DNA of 26,551 bases from DATBIO01 sp036556965. GTDB taxonomy: Bacteria > Acidobacteriota > Vicinamibacteria > Fen-336. The notes beneath the pieces were generated by a model. The model had not been told where the DNA came from. It did no database searches and saw only the letters and a list, made by a program, of their open reading frames with translations. The number at the start of each line of letters is the position of its first letter. Position 1 is the first letter of the stretch. Location: positions 1-26,551 of the forward strand of contig DATBIO010000298.1 in assembly GCA_036556965.1 (NCBI GenBank). Reading direction: 5' to 3'. Made by a program: the position numbers and the translations under genes. This document shows, piece after piece, positions 13,449 through 21,904 of the stretch.

Positions 13449-14846
13449 ATGCTCGCCCGTGGCATCCGCAGCTACCATCGGCCCGCGCGCAAGGCGCAGG
13501 CCCTGGAGCTGCTCGCCCAGGGCGTGCGGCCGCTGGCCGGGGGGACGCGCCTGCTCGCCACGCCCGCCGACGTCCCCAACGTGCTCGACGTCGTGGCCCT
13601 GGGCCTCAACCGGGTGGACGTGCGCGACGGCGACCTGGTGGTGGGCGCCACGGTGACGGTACAGGACCTGATCGACTCGCCGGCCGTCCACGCCGGCAGC
13701 TCGGGCCTGCTGCCGGCCGCGGCGCGCGCCCACTCCGCCTCGCGCATGCTGCGCGGCATGGCCACCATCGGGGGCGAGTCGGTCCACCGCGCGCACGACT
13801 CCGAGCTCCTGGCCGCCCTCCTCGCCCTCAACGCCGTGTACGTCGTGGAGCGGGGCAGCGAGCGCTCGGAGATCCCGGCCGTCCGCTTCCTGCGCGATCC
13901 CCAGGCCGACCTCGAGGGGGGCGGGCTGCTCACCTCGCTGTTCGTCCCCGGGCCGCCCCAGGGGGCGGCCCTGGAGCGAGTGGCCGTCCTGCCCTCCGCG
14001 CCCGCGCTGGTGGCGGTGGCGGTGGCCGTCTCTCTCTCCGCCGGGCGCTGCACGCGCGCGCGCATCGCCGCCGTGGGCCTGGAGGCCGGCCCCGCGCGCG
14101 TGACCGACGCGGAGGCGCGCCTGGAGGGCACGGCCGCGGGCGAGGAGGACGTGGTGGCGGCGGTGGAGGAGGTGGCGCGCGCGCGCTACCGCGAGGACGC
14201 GCACGCCCCCGCCGCCTACCGGCGGGAGGCCTCGCGCGTGCTGGCCCGCCGGGCCCTCCAGCGCGCGCTCGCCCAGGCCCGCGGGGCTCCCGCGCCCGCC
14301 GCGGGACGCGCCCGCTCCGCCCTGGCTCCGCGCCGCATCCCCGAGCTCCCGTACTTCACCTCGGGCCGGATCGAGATCCGGCTCAACGGCGCGGACTGGC
14401 ACGCGGACACGGAGGCGCGCGCCACGCTGCTGCAGCTCCTCCGGCGCGAGGGGCTCTGGGGGGTCAAGCACGGCTGCGAGACCGGCGAGTGCGGGAGCTG
14501 CACCGTCCTCCTCGACGGCAAGCCGGTCGTCGCCTGCCTCACGCTGGCCCTGCGCGCGCACGGGCGGAGCGTGCAGACGGTGGAGGGCCTGGGCACGCCG
14601 GACGCTCTGCACCCCATCCAGCAGGCCTTCGTGGACACGGGCGCCATCCAGTGCGGCTACTGCACGCCGGCCATGGAGCTCTGCGCCAAGGCCCTGCTGG
14701 ACACCGTGCCCCGCCCCAACGAGGACGAGGTGCGGGACGCCCTGGCCGGCTGCCTCTGCCGCTGCACGGGGTACGTCAAGCCGGTGCAGGCCGTGCTGCA
14801 GGCGGCGCGGGAGCTGTCGGACGGGGACCGCGGGTCGCAGGCGTGA
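13449..14846 (+). CDS. fused FAD-binding and [2Fe-2S] subunit of a molybdenum hydroxylase (reversed domain order)
   Basis: 465 aa. Residues 1-270 are the FAD domain of CoxM/XdhB type (PLAGGTRLLA, RGMATIGGES). Residues about 310-460 are the ferredoxin-like plus helical [2Fe-2S] domain of CoxS/XdhC type. Cluster I ligands are C343, C348, C351 and C363 (GCETGECGSC). Cluster II ligands are C402, C405, C437 and C439 (QCGYC, CLCRC). It passes electrons from the molybdenum site in the large subunit (16569) through Fe-S to FAD. Xanthine dehydrogenases that fuse these parts normally put Fe-S first. Here FAD comes first with a Pro/Ala-rich joint at 280-305. The usual Asn after TIGG is Glu. The start is supported by the leaderless promoter. 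Confidence 0.93.
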   Translation: MLARGIRSYHRPARKAQALELLAQGVRPLAGGTRLLATPADVPNVLDVVALGLNRVDVRDGDLVVGATVTVQDLIDSPAVHAGSSGLLPAAARAHSASRMLRGMATIGGESVHRAHDSELLAALLALNAVYVVERGSERSEIPAVRFLRDPQADLEGGGLLTSLFVPGPPQGAALERVAVLPSAPALVAVAVAVSLSAGRCTRARIAAVGLEAGPARVTDAEARLEGTAAGEEDVVAAVEEVARARYREDAHAPAAYRREASRVLARRALQRALAQARGAPAPAAGRARSALAPRRIPELPYFTSGRIEIRLNGADWHADTEARATLLQLLRREGLWGVKHGCETGECGSCTVLLDGKPVVACLTLALRAHGRSVQTVEGLGTPDALHPIQQAFVDTGAIQCGYCTPAMELCAKALLDTVPRPNEDEVRDALAGCLCRCTGYVKPVQAVLQAARELSDGDRGSQA

Positions 14847-14901
14847 GGCGCCCACGCGCCCCGCGGCCGGCCGTGCCCGTCCGGGGCAGGAGGCCCATGC
14901 C

Positions 14902-16569
14902 ATGACCCAGCCGACGGCGCCGTCGTCCCCACCGCCCGAGGGCCCTCCCGCCCCGCCCGGCGGGCCCACCGCCGCGCCCGCTCCCCAGGCCGCGCCGACG
15001 CCGGCCCCCGCCGTCGCCCTGGAGGACAGCCGGCGGCTCTCGGAGTCCATGCTCTGGGGGCTGCAGCGCGCGTTCTACGCCGCGCAGGGGCCGGACGCCT
15101 GGAAGCCGAACCGCGTCCCCTTCTACGTGACCAGCAACCCCTACATCGCCAAGGCCTACGCGCGCACGGTGGTCGGGTTCCTGCGCGACGCGGCGAGCCA
15201 GGGGGCCCTGAACCGCGAGCAGCCGCTGCACGTGGTGGAGCTGGCCGCGGGCTCGGGCAAGTTCTCGTTCCTCTGCCTGCGCTTCCTGCGCGAGCTGCTG
15301 GGGGCGACGCCGCCCCTGCACGGCGTGAAGCTGCGCTACGTGATGACGGACTTCGCGGAGAGCAACCTCGCGGCCTGGCAGAAGAACGAGAAGCTGGCGC
15401 CGCCGGTGGAGGAGGGCGTGCTCGACTTCGCCCGTTTCGACATCGAGCGCGACGAGAAGGTCCGCCTGGTGCGCTCGGGCGAGGTACTGGCCAAGGGCTC
15501 GCTCAAGAACCCCCTGGTGGCGGTGGCCAACTACGCCTTCGACACCACCGTCCAGGACGCCTTCTTCGTGAAGGCGGGCGTGCTCCTGGAGGGTCGCGCC
15601 GCCCTCATGTCCTCCCGCCCGGAGGCCGATCCCAAGGACCCCGGCCTGCTGGAGCGCGCCAGCCTGCGCTACGTGACGGCGCCCGTGGAGGGCGCCTACT
15701 ACGACGACCCGGCCCTCAATCGCGTGCTCGACCGCTACCGCAAGCGCCTGAGCGACACGTCCTTCCTCATCCCCATCGGAGCCCTGCACGGCATACGCCA
15801 CCTCCGCGAGTGGGCGGGCGGGCGGATGCTGCTCCTGTGCGGCGACAAGGGCGTGTCCTACGAAGAGGACCTGCTCGGGCGCGGGGACCCTTCCCTGGCC
15901 TTCCACGGGGGCAGCGTCTCCATGATGGTCAACATGCACGCGCTGGGCGCCTACTTCGAGGAGCTGGGCGGCGCCGCCCTGCACGGCACCCAGCGCGACA
16001 ACCGCCTGCGCATCGCGGGCCTGGTCTGCGGCCAGGCCGAGCTGGGCGAGACGCGGCTGGCCTTCCGCGAGGCCACCGACGGCCTCACCCCCTCGCAGTA
16101 CTCGCACCTCATGCAGGAGCTGCGCAAGGACTACACCACGCCCTCCTTCGATACGGTGATGGCGTTCCTGCGCCTCAGCGAGTGGGACTACGAGGTGCTG
16201 GGCAACTGGCGCGACGCCCTCAAGGGCCACCTCCAGGCCGCCACCGAGCCCCAGAAGGCGGAGATGGTGGCCGCCCTGCGCCGCGTCTACGACAACTTCT
16301 ACCCCATGCAGCGGGACCTCGCCATCGAGCTGTGCCGCCTCTGCCTCACCATGAAGGAGGGCCGCGAGGCCGTGCGCTACGCGCGCGAGTCGATCCGCCT
16401 CTTCGGCGACCAGCACTTCTCCTGGTTCACCTGCGGGGTGGCGCACACCATGGTCCACGAGTACGAGGACGCGCTGCGCTGCGTGCAGAAGGCGGTGGAG
16501 CTGGAGCCGAACAACGTGCCCGCGCGCGAGCTGATGGTCCGCCTGGAGGCCAGGCTCTCGGGGCGCTGA
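14902..16569 (+). CDS. SAM-dependent methyltransferase-like protein with C-terminal TPR region
   Basis: 555 aa. Residues 1-40 are Pro/Ala-rich. The Rossmann methyltransferase core shows motif I at 111-119 (VVELAAGSG) and the acidic end of strand 2 in YVMTDFAESNLAAW. The arrangement recalls the MidA/NDUFAF7 group but is only distantly similar. After about 430 come helical repeats ending in a clear TPR (ALRCVQKAVELEPNNVPARE). ATG 14902 has AGGAGG 8 nt upstream, and the stop overlaps the next ATG by one base (TGATG). Sitting inside the hydroxylase operon, it could modify or assemble that enzyme. That is inference, and no substrate is known. Confidence 0.8.
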   Translation: MTQPTAPSSPPPEGPPAPPGGPTAAPAPQAAPTPAPAVALEDSRRLSESMLWGLQRAFYAAQGPDAWKPNRVPFYVTSNPYIAKAYARTVVGFLRDAASQGALNREQPLHVVELAAGSGKFSFLCLRFLRELLGATPPLHGVKLRYVMTDFAESNLAAWQKNEKLAPPVEEGVLDFARFDIERDEKVRLVRSGEVLAKGSLKNPLVAVANYAFDTTVQDAFFVKAGVLLEGRAALMSSRPEADPKDPGLLERASLRYVTAPVEGAYYDDPALNRVLDRYRKRLSDTSFLIPIGALHGIRHLREWAGGRMLLLCGDKGVSYEEDLLGRGDPSLAFHGGSVSMMVNMHALGAYFEELGGAALHGTQRDNRLRIAGLVCGQAELGETRLAFREATDGLTPSQYSHLMQELRKDYTTPSFDTVMAFLRLSEWDYEVLGNWRDALKGHLQAATEPQKAEMVAALRRVYDNFYPMQRDLAIELCRLCLTMKEGREAVRYARESIRLFGDQHFSWFTCGVAHTMVHEYEDALRCVQKAVELEPNNVPARELMVRLEARLSGR

Positions 16570-18881
16570 TGGCCGACCTCCGCACCGTCGGCACCTCCGA
16601 GCGCCGGGTGGACAGCATCAAGCTGGCCACCGGACGCGGCACCTTCGTGGACGACATCCGCCTGCCGGGGCTCCTCCACGCGTGCATCCTCCATTCGCCC
16701 CACGCCCACGCGCGCATCGTGCGCATCGAGGCCAGCCAGGCGCGGGCCATGCCCGGGGTGGCGGCCGTGCTCACCCACGAGGACGTTCCGCGCGTGCCGT
16801 ACACCACCGCGGGCCAGGGCTGGCCCGAGCCCTCGCCCTACGACGCCGTCATGCTGGACGCGCGCGTGCGCTTCGTGGGGGACCGCGTGGCGGTGGTGGC
16901 GGCGGAGGACCCGGAGCTGGCGCGCAAGGCCTGCGAGGCCATCGTGGTGGAGTACGAGCCGCTGCCCGCGGTCTTCGATCCCGAGGAGGCGCTGCGCCCC
17001 GGGGCCCCCCTCATCCACGACGAGCCGGACAGCACGGGCATCAAGGACCCCTCGCGGAACCTGGCCGCCGAGATCGTGGCCGAGGTGGGCGACGTGGCCG
17101 CCGCCTTCGCCGCCGCCGAGCGCGTGTTCGAGCAGACCTACCACGTGGGCTACGTGCAGCAGTCCTCCATCGAGCCGCACGTCGCCATCACCTGGCTGGA
17201 CGAGGACCACCGCCTGATCGTGCGCACCTCCACCCAGGTGCCCTTCCACGTGCGCCGCATCATTGCCCCCCTCCTGGGCGTCCCCATCCGGCGCATCCGC
17301 GTGATCAAGCCGCGGGTGGGGGGAGGCTTCGGGGGGAAGCAGGAGATCCTCATCGAGGACCTGTGCGGCATGCTCACCCTGCGCACGGGCCGGCCCGTGC
17401 GCCTCGAGTACACGCGGGAGGAGGAGCTGACGGCGGCGCGCACCCGCCACCCGCAGATCCTCACCGTCAAGAGCGGGGTCAGCGGAGGGCGTTTCGTGGC
17501 CCTGGAGCTGCGCGTCGTCGAGAACACGGGGGCCTACGGCACGCACGCCCTCACCGTGATGAGCGTGACCGGCAACCGGGCCCTCTCCCTCTACCGCTGC
17601 CCCAACCTGCGCTACGAGGCCAAGGCCGTGTACACCAACCTGGCCGTGGCCGGCGCCTTCCGGGGTTACGGCTGTCCCCAGGGCTTCTTCGCCCTGGAGA
17701 GCCACGTGGACGAGGTGGCCCACGCCCTGGGCGAGGACCCCCTCGAGTTCCGGCGGCGCAACCACGTGCAGGAGGGCGACGACCAGCCCATCGCCGAGGT
17801 GCTGGGCGAGGGCAAGGAGGGCTTCCGGCAGGTCATCCGCTCCTGTGGGCTGGCCCCGGCCATCGAGCAGGGCGCGCGCGCCATCGGCTGGAGCGAGAAG
17901 CGCGCGCGCTACGCGCTGCGGGACGCGGGGGGGAGCCATCCCGCCGTGCGCCGCGGCGTGGGCATGGCCATCGTCATGCAGGCCTCCGGCATCCCCGGCG
18001 TGGACATGGGCGGGGCCTCGATCAAGATGAACGAGGACGGCTCGTTCAACCTGCTGGTGGGGGCCACGGACATCGGCACCGGCGCCGACACCATGTTCTG
18101 CCAGGTCGCGGCCGAGGCCCTGGGCGTGCCCATGGACAGGATCATCCCCTACTCCTCCGACACCGACATGACCCCCTTCGACCCCGGGGCCTACGCCTCC
18201 TCCACCACCTACATCACGGGGCGCGCGGTGGAGAAGGCGGCGCGGCTGGTCCTGGGCCAGATCGTGGAGGTCGCCGCGCGCCTGCTGGAGGAGAAGCCGC
18301 AGGACCTGGTGACGCACGGGGGCAGGGTCTGCGCCGCGGACGGCCGCTTCGTCACCTACGAACAGGTCTGCCTGTCCTCCCTCTACCAGAAGGACCAGTT
18401 CCAGATCATGGCCACGGCCTCGCACATGTCCTACGACTCCCCGCCCCCTTTCGCCGCCGTCTTCGCCGAGGTGGAGGTGGACACGGAGACGGGGCTGGTG
18501 CGCGTGCTGAAGCTGGTGGAGGCGGTGGACTGCGGCCAGGTGGTGAACCCGCAGATGGCGGAGGGCCAGGTGGAGGGCGCGGCCGTGCAGTCCCTGGGCT
18601 ACGGGCTCTTCGAGCGGATGCCCTTCGACGGGGAGGGACGCATGCAGTTCCGCACCTTCCGCGACTACACCATCGCCGCCGCCACCGACGTGCCCGAGAT
18701 CGTGACCATCCTCGTGCCCACCCACGAGCCCACCGGCCCCTTCGGGGCCAAGGCCATCGCCGAGATCCCCATCAACGGCCCCGCCCCCGCCATCGCCAAC
18801 GCCGTGTTCCACGCCTGCGGCGCGCGCCTGCGCGCGGCGCCCCTGACGCCCGACCGGGTGCTGCGGGGCCTGAAGGGCTAG
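16569..18881 (+). CDS. molybdopterin-binding large subunit, xanthine dehydrogenase family
   Basis: 770 aa, usual length. Catalytic subunit of a molybdenum hydroxylase (purine or other N-heterocycle/aldehyde oxidation). Opening block GRGTFVDDIRLPGLLHACIL. VGGGFGGKQE carries the molybdenum-site Q258. AFRGYGCPQ carries R365, matching the substrate-binding Arg of xanthine dehydrogenases. GAKAIAEIPING carries E732, matching the catalytic Glu. The carbon-monoxide dehydrogenase active-site Cys loop is absent, so it is not form I CoxL. Translation is coupled to the methyltransferase-TPR gene (1-nt overlap). The last four bases, CTAG, are shared with the stop of the opposing glycosyltransferase gene. 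Xanthine is the most likely substrate but unproven. No XdhC-type chaperone gene is visible. Confidence 0.93.
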   Translation: MADLRTVGTSERRVDSIKLATGRGTFVDDIRLPGLLHACILHSPHAHARIVRIEASQARAMPGVAAVLTHEDVPRVPYTTAGQGWPEPSPYDAVMLDARVRFVGDRVAVVAAEDPELARKACEAIVVEYEPLPAVFDPEEALRPGAPLIHDEPDSTGIKDPSRNLAAEIVAEVGDVAAAFAAAERVFEQTYHVGYVQQSSIEPHVAITWLDEDHRLIVRTSTQVPFHVRRIIAPLLGVPIRRIRVIKPRVGGGFGGKQEILIEDLCGMLTLRTGRPVRLEYTREEELTAARTRHPQILTVKSGVSGGRFVALELRVVENTGAYGTHALTVMSVTGNRALSLYRCPNLRYEAKAVYTNLAVAGAFRGYGCPQGFFALESHVDEVAHALGEDPLEFRRRNHVQEGDDQPIAEVLGEGKEGFRQVIRSCGLAPAIEQGARAIGWSEKRARYALRDAGGSHPAVRRGVGMAIVMQASGIPGVDMGGASIKMNEDGSFNLLVGATDIGTGADTMFCQVAAEALGVPMDRIIPYSSDTDMTPFDPGAYASSTTYITGRAVEKAARLVLGQIVEVAARLLEEKPQDLVTHGGRVCAADGRFVTYEQVCLSSLYQKDQFQIMATASHMSYDSPPPFAAVFAEVEVDTETGLVRVLKLVEAVDCGQVVNPQMAEGQVEGAAVQSLGYGLFERMPFDGEGRMQFRTFRDYTIAAATDVPEIVTILVPTHEPTGPFGAKAIAEIPINGPAPAIANAVFHACGARLRAAPLTPDRVLRGLKG

Positions 18882-20419
18882 GGCCCTCCCGGCGGCCGTC
18901 CGCGCACGCGCTCGACGCGCCAGAGCTTCATCCCGCGGGTCTGGTCCTCCAGGCGCGCGCGGTAGCCGAGGCTGCGCAGCGTGGTCCGCCGGTCCCAGCG
19001 CGCCTCGTCGTCGGTGACGACCATCCAGCCCGGCCCCTCCAGGCCCCCCAGCCACTGTGCGAGGACCCGCGGCTCGTCGCGACAGGTGGCCACCGAGCAC
19101 ACGGTGGCCCCCGCCAGCCGCCCGCGCTGGTAGAAGCCGAAGACGGGCCCCGCGAAGGGGCTGGCCAGGACCCGGCGGCCCGGCACGCGCTCCCTCTCCA
19201 GGCGCGCGATGAGCGGCTCCACGTCGTGGTGGACGTCGAAGAGGAAGTAGCGCGCGCTGACCGTCTCCGGCGCGCGCACGCGGTGCACGATCGAGGCCCC
19301 CGCCCAGCCCAGGCCGAAGAGGGCGGCGGCGGCCACGCCCCACCACGCGCTGCGCAGCGCCTCCCCTGCCCTCACCAGGCCCGCGGCCACGAGGAGGACG
19401 AGGGGAGGAGCGGCGAAGAGGAGCAGGCGTCCGACGTGCACCAGATAGAGGTCCACGAGGTAGGCCGCGGCAGCCAGGGCCAGGGGCAGGAGCCACAGGC
19501 CGACGAGCAGGCCGCGCGTGCGCCGGGGCCAGGCGGCGATGCCGAGGAGGGCCAGGCCCACGGCCAGCGGCCAGCCGTCGGGGAACAGGTAGGCGGCGGC
19601 GGTGCGGTTCACGGTGACGAGGGCGCCCGCGGCATCGACCAGCAGCGCCTGGTCCCCGTGCCGCACGTGGCGGCGCCAGGTCTCCAGCAGCCGGGGGTTG
19701 GCGGCCTGGACGTGCAGGGCGACGAGATAGCTCCCCCCCAGGGAGAGAGCCAGGACCAGGGCCGCGGCCAGCCAGGTCGCGCGCGCGCGCGCCTCGCGCC
19801 GCGTCCGCCAGAGCGCCCAGGCCAGCACCACGGCGAGCGGGAAGAGCGCGCCGAAGCTCAGCCACGGGGCGGCGGCCACGAGGGCGACGGCGGCCACACG
19901 GCGCCAGGGCGGCCCGCCCTCCCGCGCCTCGACGGAGCCGTGGGCCACCAGGGCCAGGGCCAGGGGCAGGAGCAGGTCGAAGCCGTACTGCTTCAGCTCG
20001 CGCGAGTAGTAGACGAGCCCGGGCAGCCCGGCGCAGATCCAGAGGGCGGCCACCGCCACCGGCCGCGCGGCGCCCAGGGCGAGGCCGAGGGCGGGGACGG
20101 CCGCCACCGCGAGAAGCCCGCAGAGCAGGGGCACGAGGCGGTAGGCGACCTCGGGGCGCAGGAAGGGCAGGGCCCCGGCCACGGCCTTCTCGAGGGCGAT
20201 GAAGCCGATGGGGACGGTGCGGACCTCGTCCACGACCCCGCGCAGGGGGAAGTCGCGGACGAGCGAGGCCACCCACGCCTCGTCGCGCCAGAACGGCCGG
20301 TCGCCCAGCAGGGCCGTGCGCGCCACCACCGCGGTGAGCAGGGCCAGGCCGGCCGCCCAGAGGAGCGCGCGCGGCCGGCCTTCGCCGCTCCCGGCGCTCA
20401 GCGGCCGTAGAGGCGGCAC
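18878..20419 (-). CDS. GT-C family membrane glycosyltransferase (GT39/ArnT-like)
   Basis: 513 aa from GTG 20419, which overlaps the end of malQ by 22 nt. Later starts are possible. The first loop holds the acidic pair D46-E47 (RPFWRDEAW), the catalytic motif of lipid-phosphate-sugar-dependent transferases. Roughly ten hydrophobic spans run to about residue 360 (for example LLVGLWLLPLALAAAAYLV), then a soluble C-terminal domain (about 370-513, ARYFLFDVHHDVEPLIARLE onward). These enzymes transfer a sugar from a polyprenyl-phosphate donor to protein, lipid A or another glycan on the outer face of the membrane. Probably co-transcribed with malQ. The acceptor is unknown. Its TAG stop is the reverse complement overlap of the opposing TAG (CTAG 18878-18881). 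Confidence 0.84.
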   Translation of the reverse strand: MPPLRPLSAGSGEGRPRALLWAAGLALLTAVVARTALLGDRPFWRDEAWVASLVRDFPLRGVVDEVRTVPIGFIALEKAVAGALPFLRPEVAYRLVPLLCGLLAVAAVPALGLALGAARPVAVAALWICAGLPGLVYYSRELKQYGFDLLLPLALALVAHGSVEAREGGPPWRRVAAVALVAAAPWLSFGALFPLAVVLAWALWRTRREARARATWLAAALVLALSLGGSYLVALHVQAANPRLLETWRRHVRHGDQALLVDAAGALVTVNRTAAAYLFPDGWPLAVGLALLGIAAWPRRTRGLLVGLWLLPLALAAAAYLVDLYLVHVGRLLLFAAPPLVLLVAAGLVRAGEALRSAWWGVAAAALFGLGWAGASIVHRVRAPETVSARYFLFDVHHDVEPLIARLERERVPGRRVLASPFAGPVFGFYQRGRLAGATVCSVATCRDEPRVLAQWLGGLEGPGWMVVTDDEARWDRRTTLRSLGYRARLEDQTRGMKLWRVERVRGRPPGGP

Positions 20420-21873
20420 AGCTCGCGGAGGTGGTCGGCCAGCCGGCGGGTGAGGGCGCCCTCGCCGAGGCGCCACGACCAGTTGCCCTCGGCGCGCGCG
20501 GGCGTGTTCAGCCGCGCCTCGCTGCCCAGCCCCAGCACGTCCTGCACGGGGACGATGGCCGTGCGCGCCACCGAGGCCTGCACCGCGCGCACGAAGGCCC
20601 AGTGCGCGTCGCGGCCGCGCGCGCCCACGTAGCGCAGGGCGCGCTTCCTCTCCGCGCGCAGCTCCCGGGTCGGGCGCTCCGCGGCCAGCCAGCCGCGCAG
20701 GGTGTCGTTGTCGTGCGTCCCCGTGTAGGCCACCGCGTTCGGGACGTAATTGTGGGGCTTGTGCGGGTCGGCGCCGTCCTCGCTCATGAAGGCGAACTGC
20801 AGCACGCGCATGCCGGGCAGCGAGAAGCGGTCGCGCAGCGCGTCCACCTCGGGAGTGATGAGCCCCAGGTCCTCGGCGATGAAGGGCAGCGCGCCGAGGT
20901 CGGACCGCAGCGACTCCAGCAGGGCGGCGCCGGGCGCCTGCACCCAGCGGCCGCCGGTGGCGTCGGGAGCGCCGGCCGGGATCTCGTAGTACGACTCCAG
21001 GCCGCGGAAGTGGTCGATGCGCACGACGTCCACCAGGCGCAGGGCCGCGCGCACGCGGCGCCGCCACCAGGCGAAGTCCTCCTCGCGCATGGCCTCCCAG
21101 CGGTAGAGCGGGTTGCCCCAGAGCTGGCCGGTGGCGCTGAAGTAGTCGGGAGGCACCCCCGCCACCGCCCGCGGCGCGCCCGCGGCGTCGAGGTCGAACA
21201 GGTGCGGCTGGCGCCACACGTCGGCGCTGTCGTGGGCCACGAACAGGGGCATGTCGCCCACGAGCTGGATGGCGCGCTCCGCGCAGTGGGCGCGCAGGGC
21301 GCCCCACTGCCGGAAGAAGGCGAACTGCACGAAGGCATGGGCGGCCACCGCCTCCGCGTCCGGCTCCGAGCGCGTCCAGTCCGTCCAGGGGGCGCCCCCG
21401 TGGGCGTCCTTGAGGGCCATGAAGCGCGCGTGCGGCTCCAGCCAGTCCGCCTCCTCGGCCCGGAACCTCTCCAGGGCCTGCCGCTCCGCGCCCGGCGCGG
21501 ACAGGAACGCGCGCGCGGCCCGCGCCAGGAGGACCGCCTTCAGGGGCAGCAGCGCCGCGTAGTCCACGTGGCCGCGCGGGAGCCGCTCCAGCGGGGAGAG
21601 GTCGCTTCTCCCCAGGAGTCCTCCCGCGGCCAGGTCCTCGAGGTCCACCAGGGCGGGGTTGCCGGCGAGGCTGGAGGGCGACTGGTACGGCGAGTCGCCG
21701 AGGCCGGTGGGCACCAGCGGCAGCACCTGCCAGAGGCGCTGGCCGGCGGCGGCCAGGAAGTCCGCGAACTCCCGCGCGGCGCGGCCGAGGGTGCCGCCGC
21801 CCTGGGTCCCCGGCAGCGAGCCGGGATGGAGGAGGATGCCGCTGGCGCGGCGGGCCAAGGGGTGCGGGGTCAT
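20398..21873 (-). CDS. malQ: 4-alpha-glucanotransferase (amylomaltase, GH77)
   Basis: 491 aa. Disproportionates maltooligosaccharides, moving glucan chains between acceptors and freeing glucose. Blocks: GLGDSPYQSPSSLAGNP (N-terminal binding), VGDMPLFVAHDSADVW, GVPPDYFSATGQLWGNPLY, VRIDHFRG with nucleophile D287, IAEDLG with acid/base E334, and GTHDNDT with D388. I chose ATG 21873. GTG 21885 touches the -10 hexamer TAGAAT (21891-21886) and lies before the predicted +1 at 21879. Divergent from glgE through a shared promoter region and followed by a glycosyltransferase, it supplies or trims linear glucans for the GlgE pathway. Confidence 0.95.
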   Translation of the reverse strand: MTPHPLARRASGILLHPGSLPGTQGGGTLGRAAREFADFLAAAGQRLWQVLPLVPTGLGDSPYQSPSSLAGNPALVDLEDLAAGGLLGRSDLSPLERLPRGHVDYAALLPLKAVLLARAARAFLSAPGAERQALERFRAEEADWLEPHARFMALKDAHGGAPWTDWTRSEPDAEAVAAHAFVQFAFFRQWGALRAHCAERAIQLVGDMPLFVAHDSADVWRQPHLFDLDAAGAPRAVAGVPPDYFSATGQLWGNPLYRWEAMREEDFAWWRRRVRAALRLVDVVRIDHFRGLESYYEIPAGAPDATGGRWVQAPGAALLESLRSDLGALPFIAEDLGLITPEVDALRDRFSLPGMRVLQFAFMSEDGADPHKPHNYVPNAVAYTGTHDNDTLRGWLAAERPTRELRAERKRALRYVGARGRDAHWAFVRAVQASVARTAIVPVQDVLGLGSEARLNTPARAEGNWSWRLGEGALTRRLADHLRELCRLYGR

Positions 21874-21885
21874 GCTGCGCTTCAC

Positions 21886-21891
21886 ATTCTA
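21886..21891 (-). promoter_or_regulatory. -10 hexamer TAGAAT for malQ
   Basis: TAGAAT on the minus strand. Predicted +1 at about 21879, 6 nt before ATG 21873, so the mRNA is almost leaderless. Its upstream part runs into the glgE promoter. Confidence 0.55.
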
Positions 21892-21898
21892 GTGTCGC

Positions 21899-21904
21899 TA
21901 TCAT
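21899..21904 (+). promoter_or_regulatory. -10 hexamer TATCAT for glgE
   Basis: TATCAT 8 nt before GTG 21913. Predicted +1 is 21911, leaving a 2-nt leader and no room for a Shine-Dalgarno. It is 7 bp from the malQ -10, so the two promoters interlock and cannot easily fire at once. Confidence 0.5.

Noticed and set aside
16569..18881. Aerobic carbon-monoxide dehydrogenase large subunit (form I CoxL)
   Set aside because: The active-site loop with Cys typical of form I is missing. The AFRG motif with Arg fits the xanthine dehydrogenase side of the family.
16377..20410. Very long open frames opposite or out of frame to the hydroxylase and glycosyltransferase genes (over 1000 codons)
   Set aside because: They arise from few stop codons in GC-rich DNA. 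Their products are low-complexity Arg/Gly/His/Pro-rich and show no family motif, while the true frames carry catalytic motifs.
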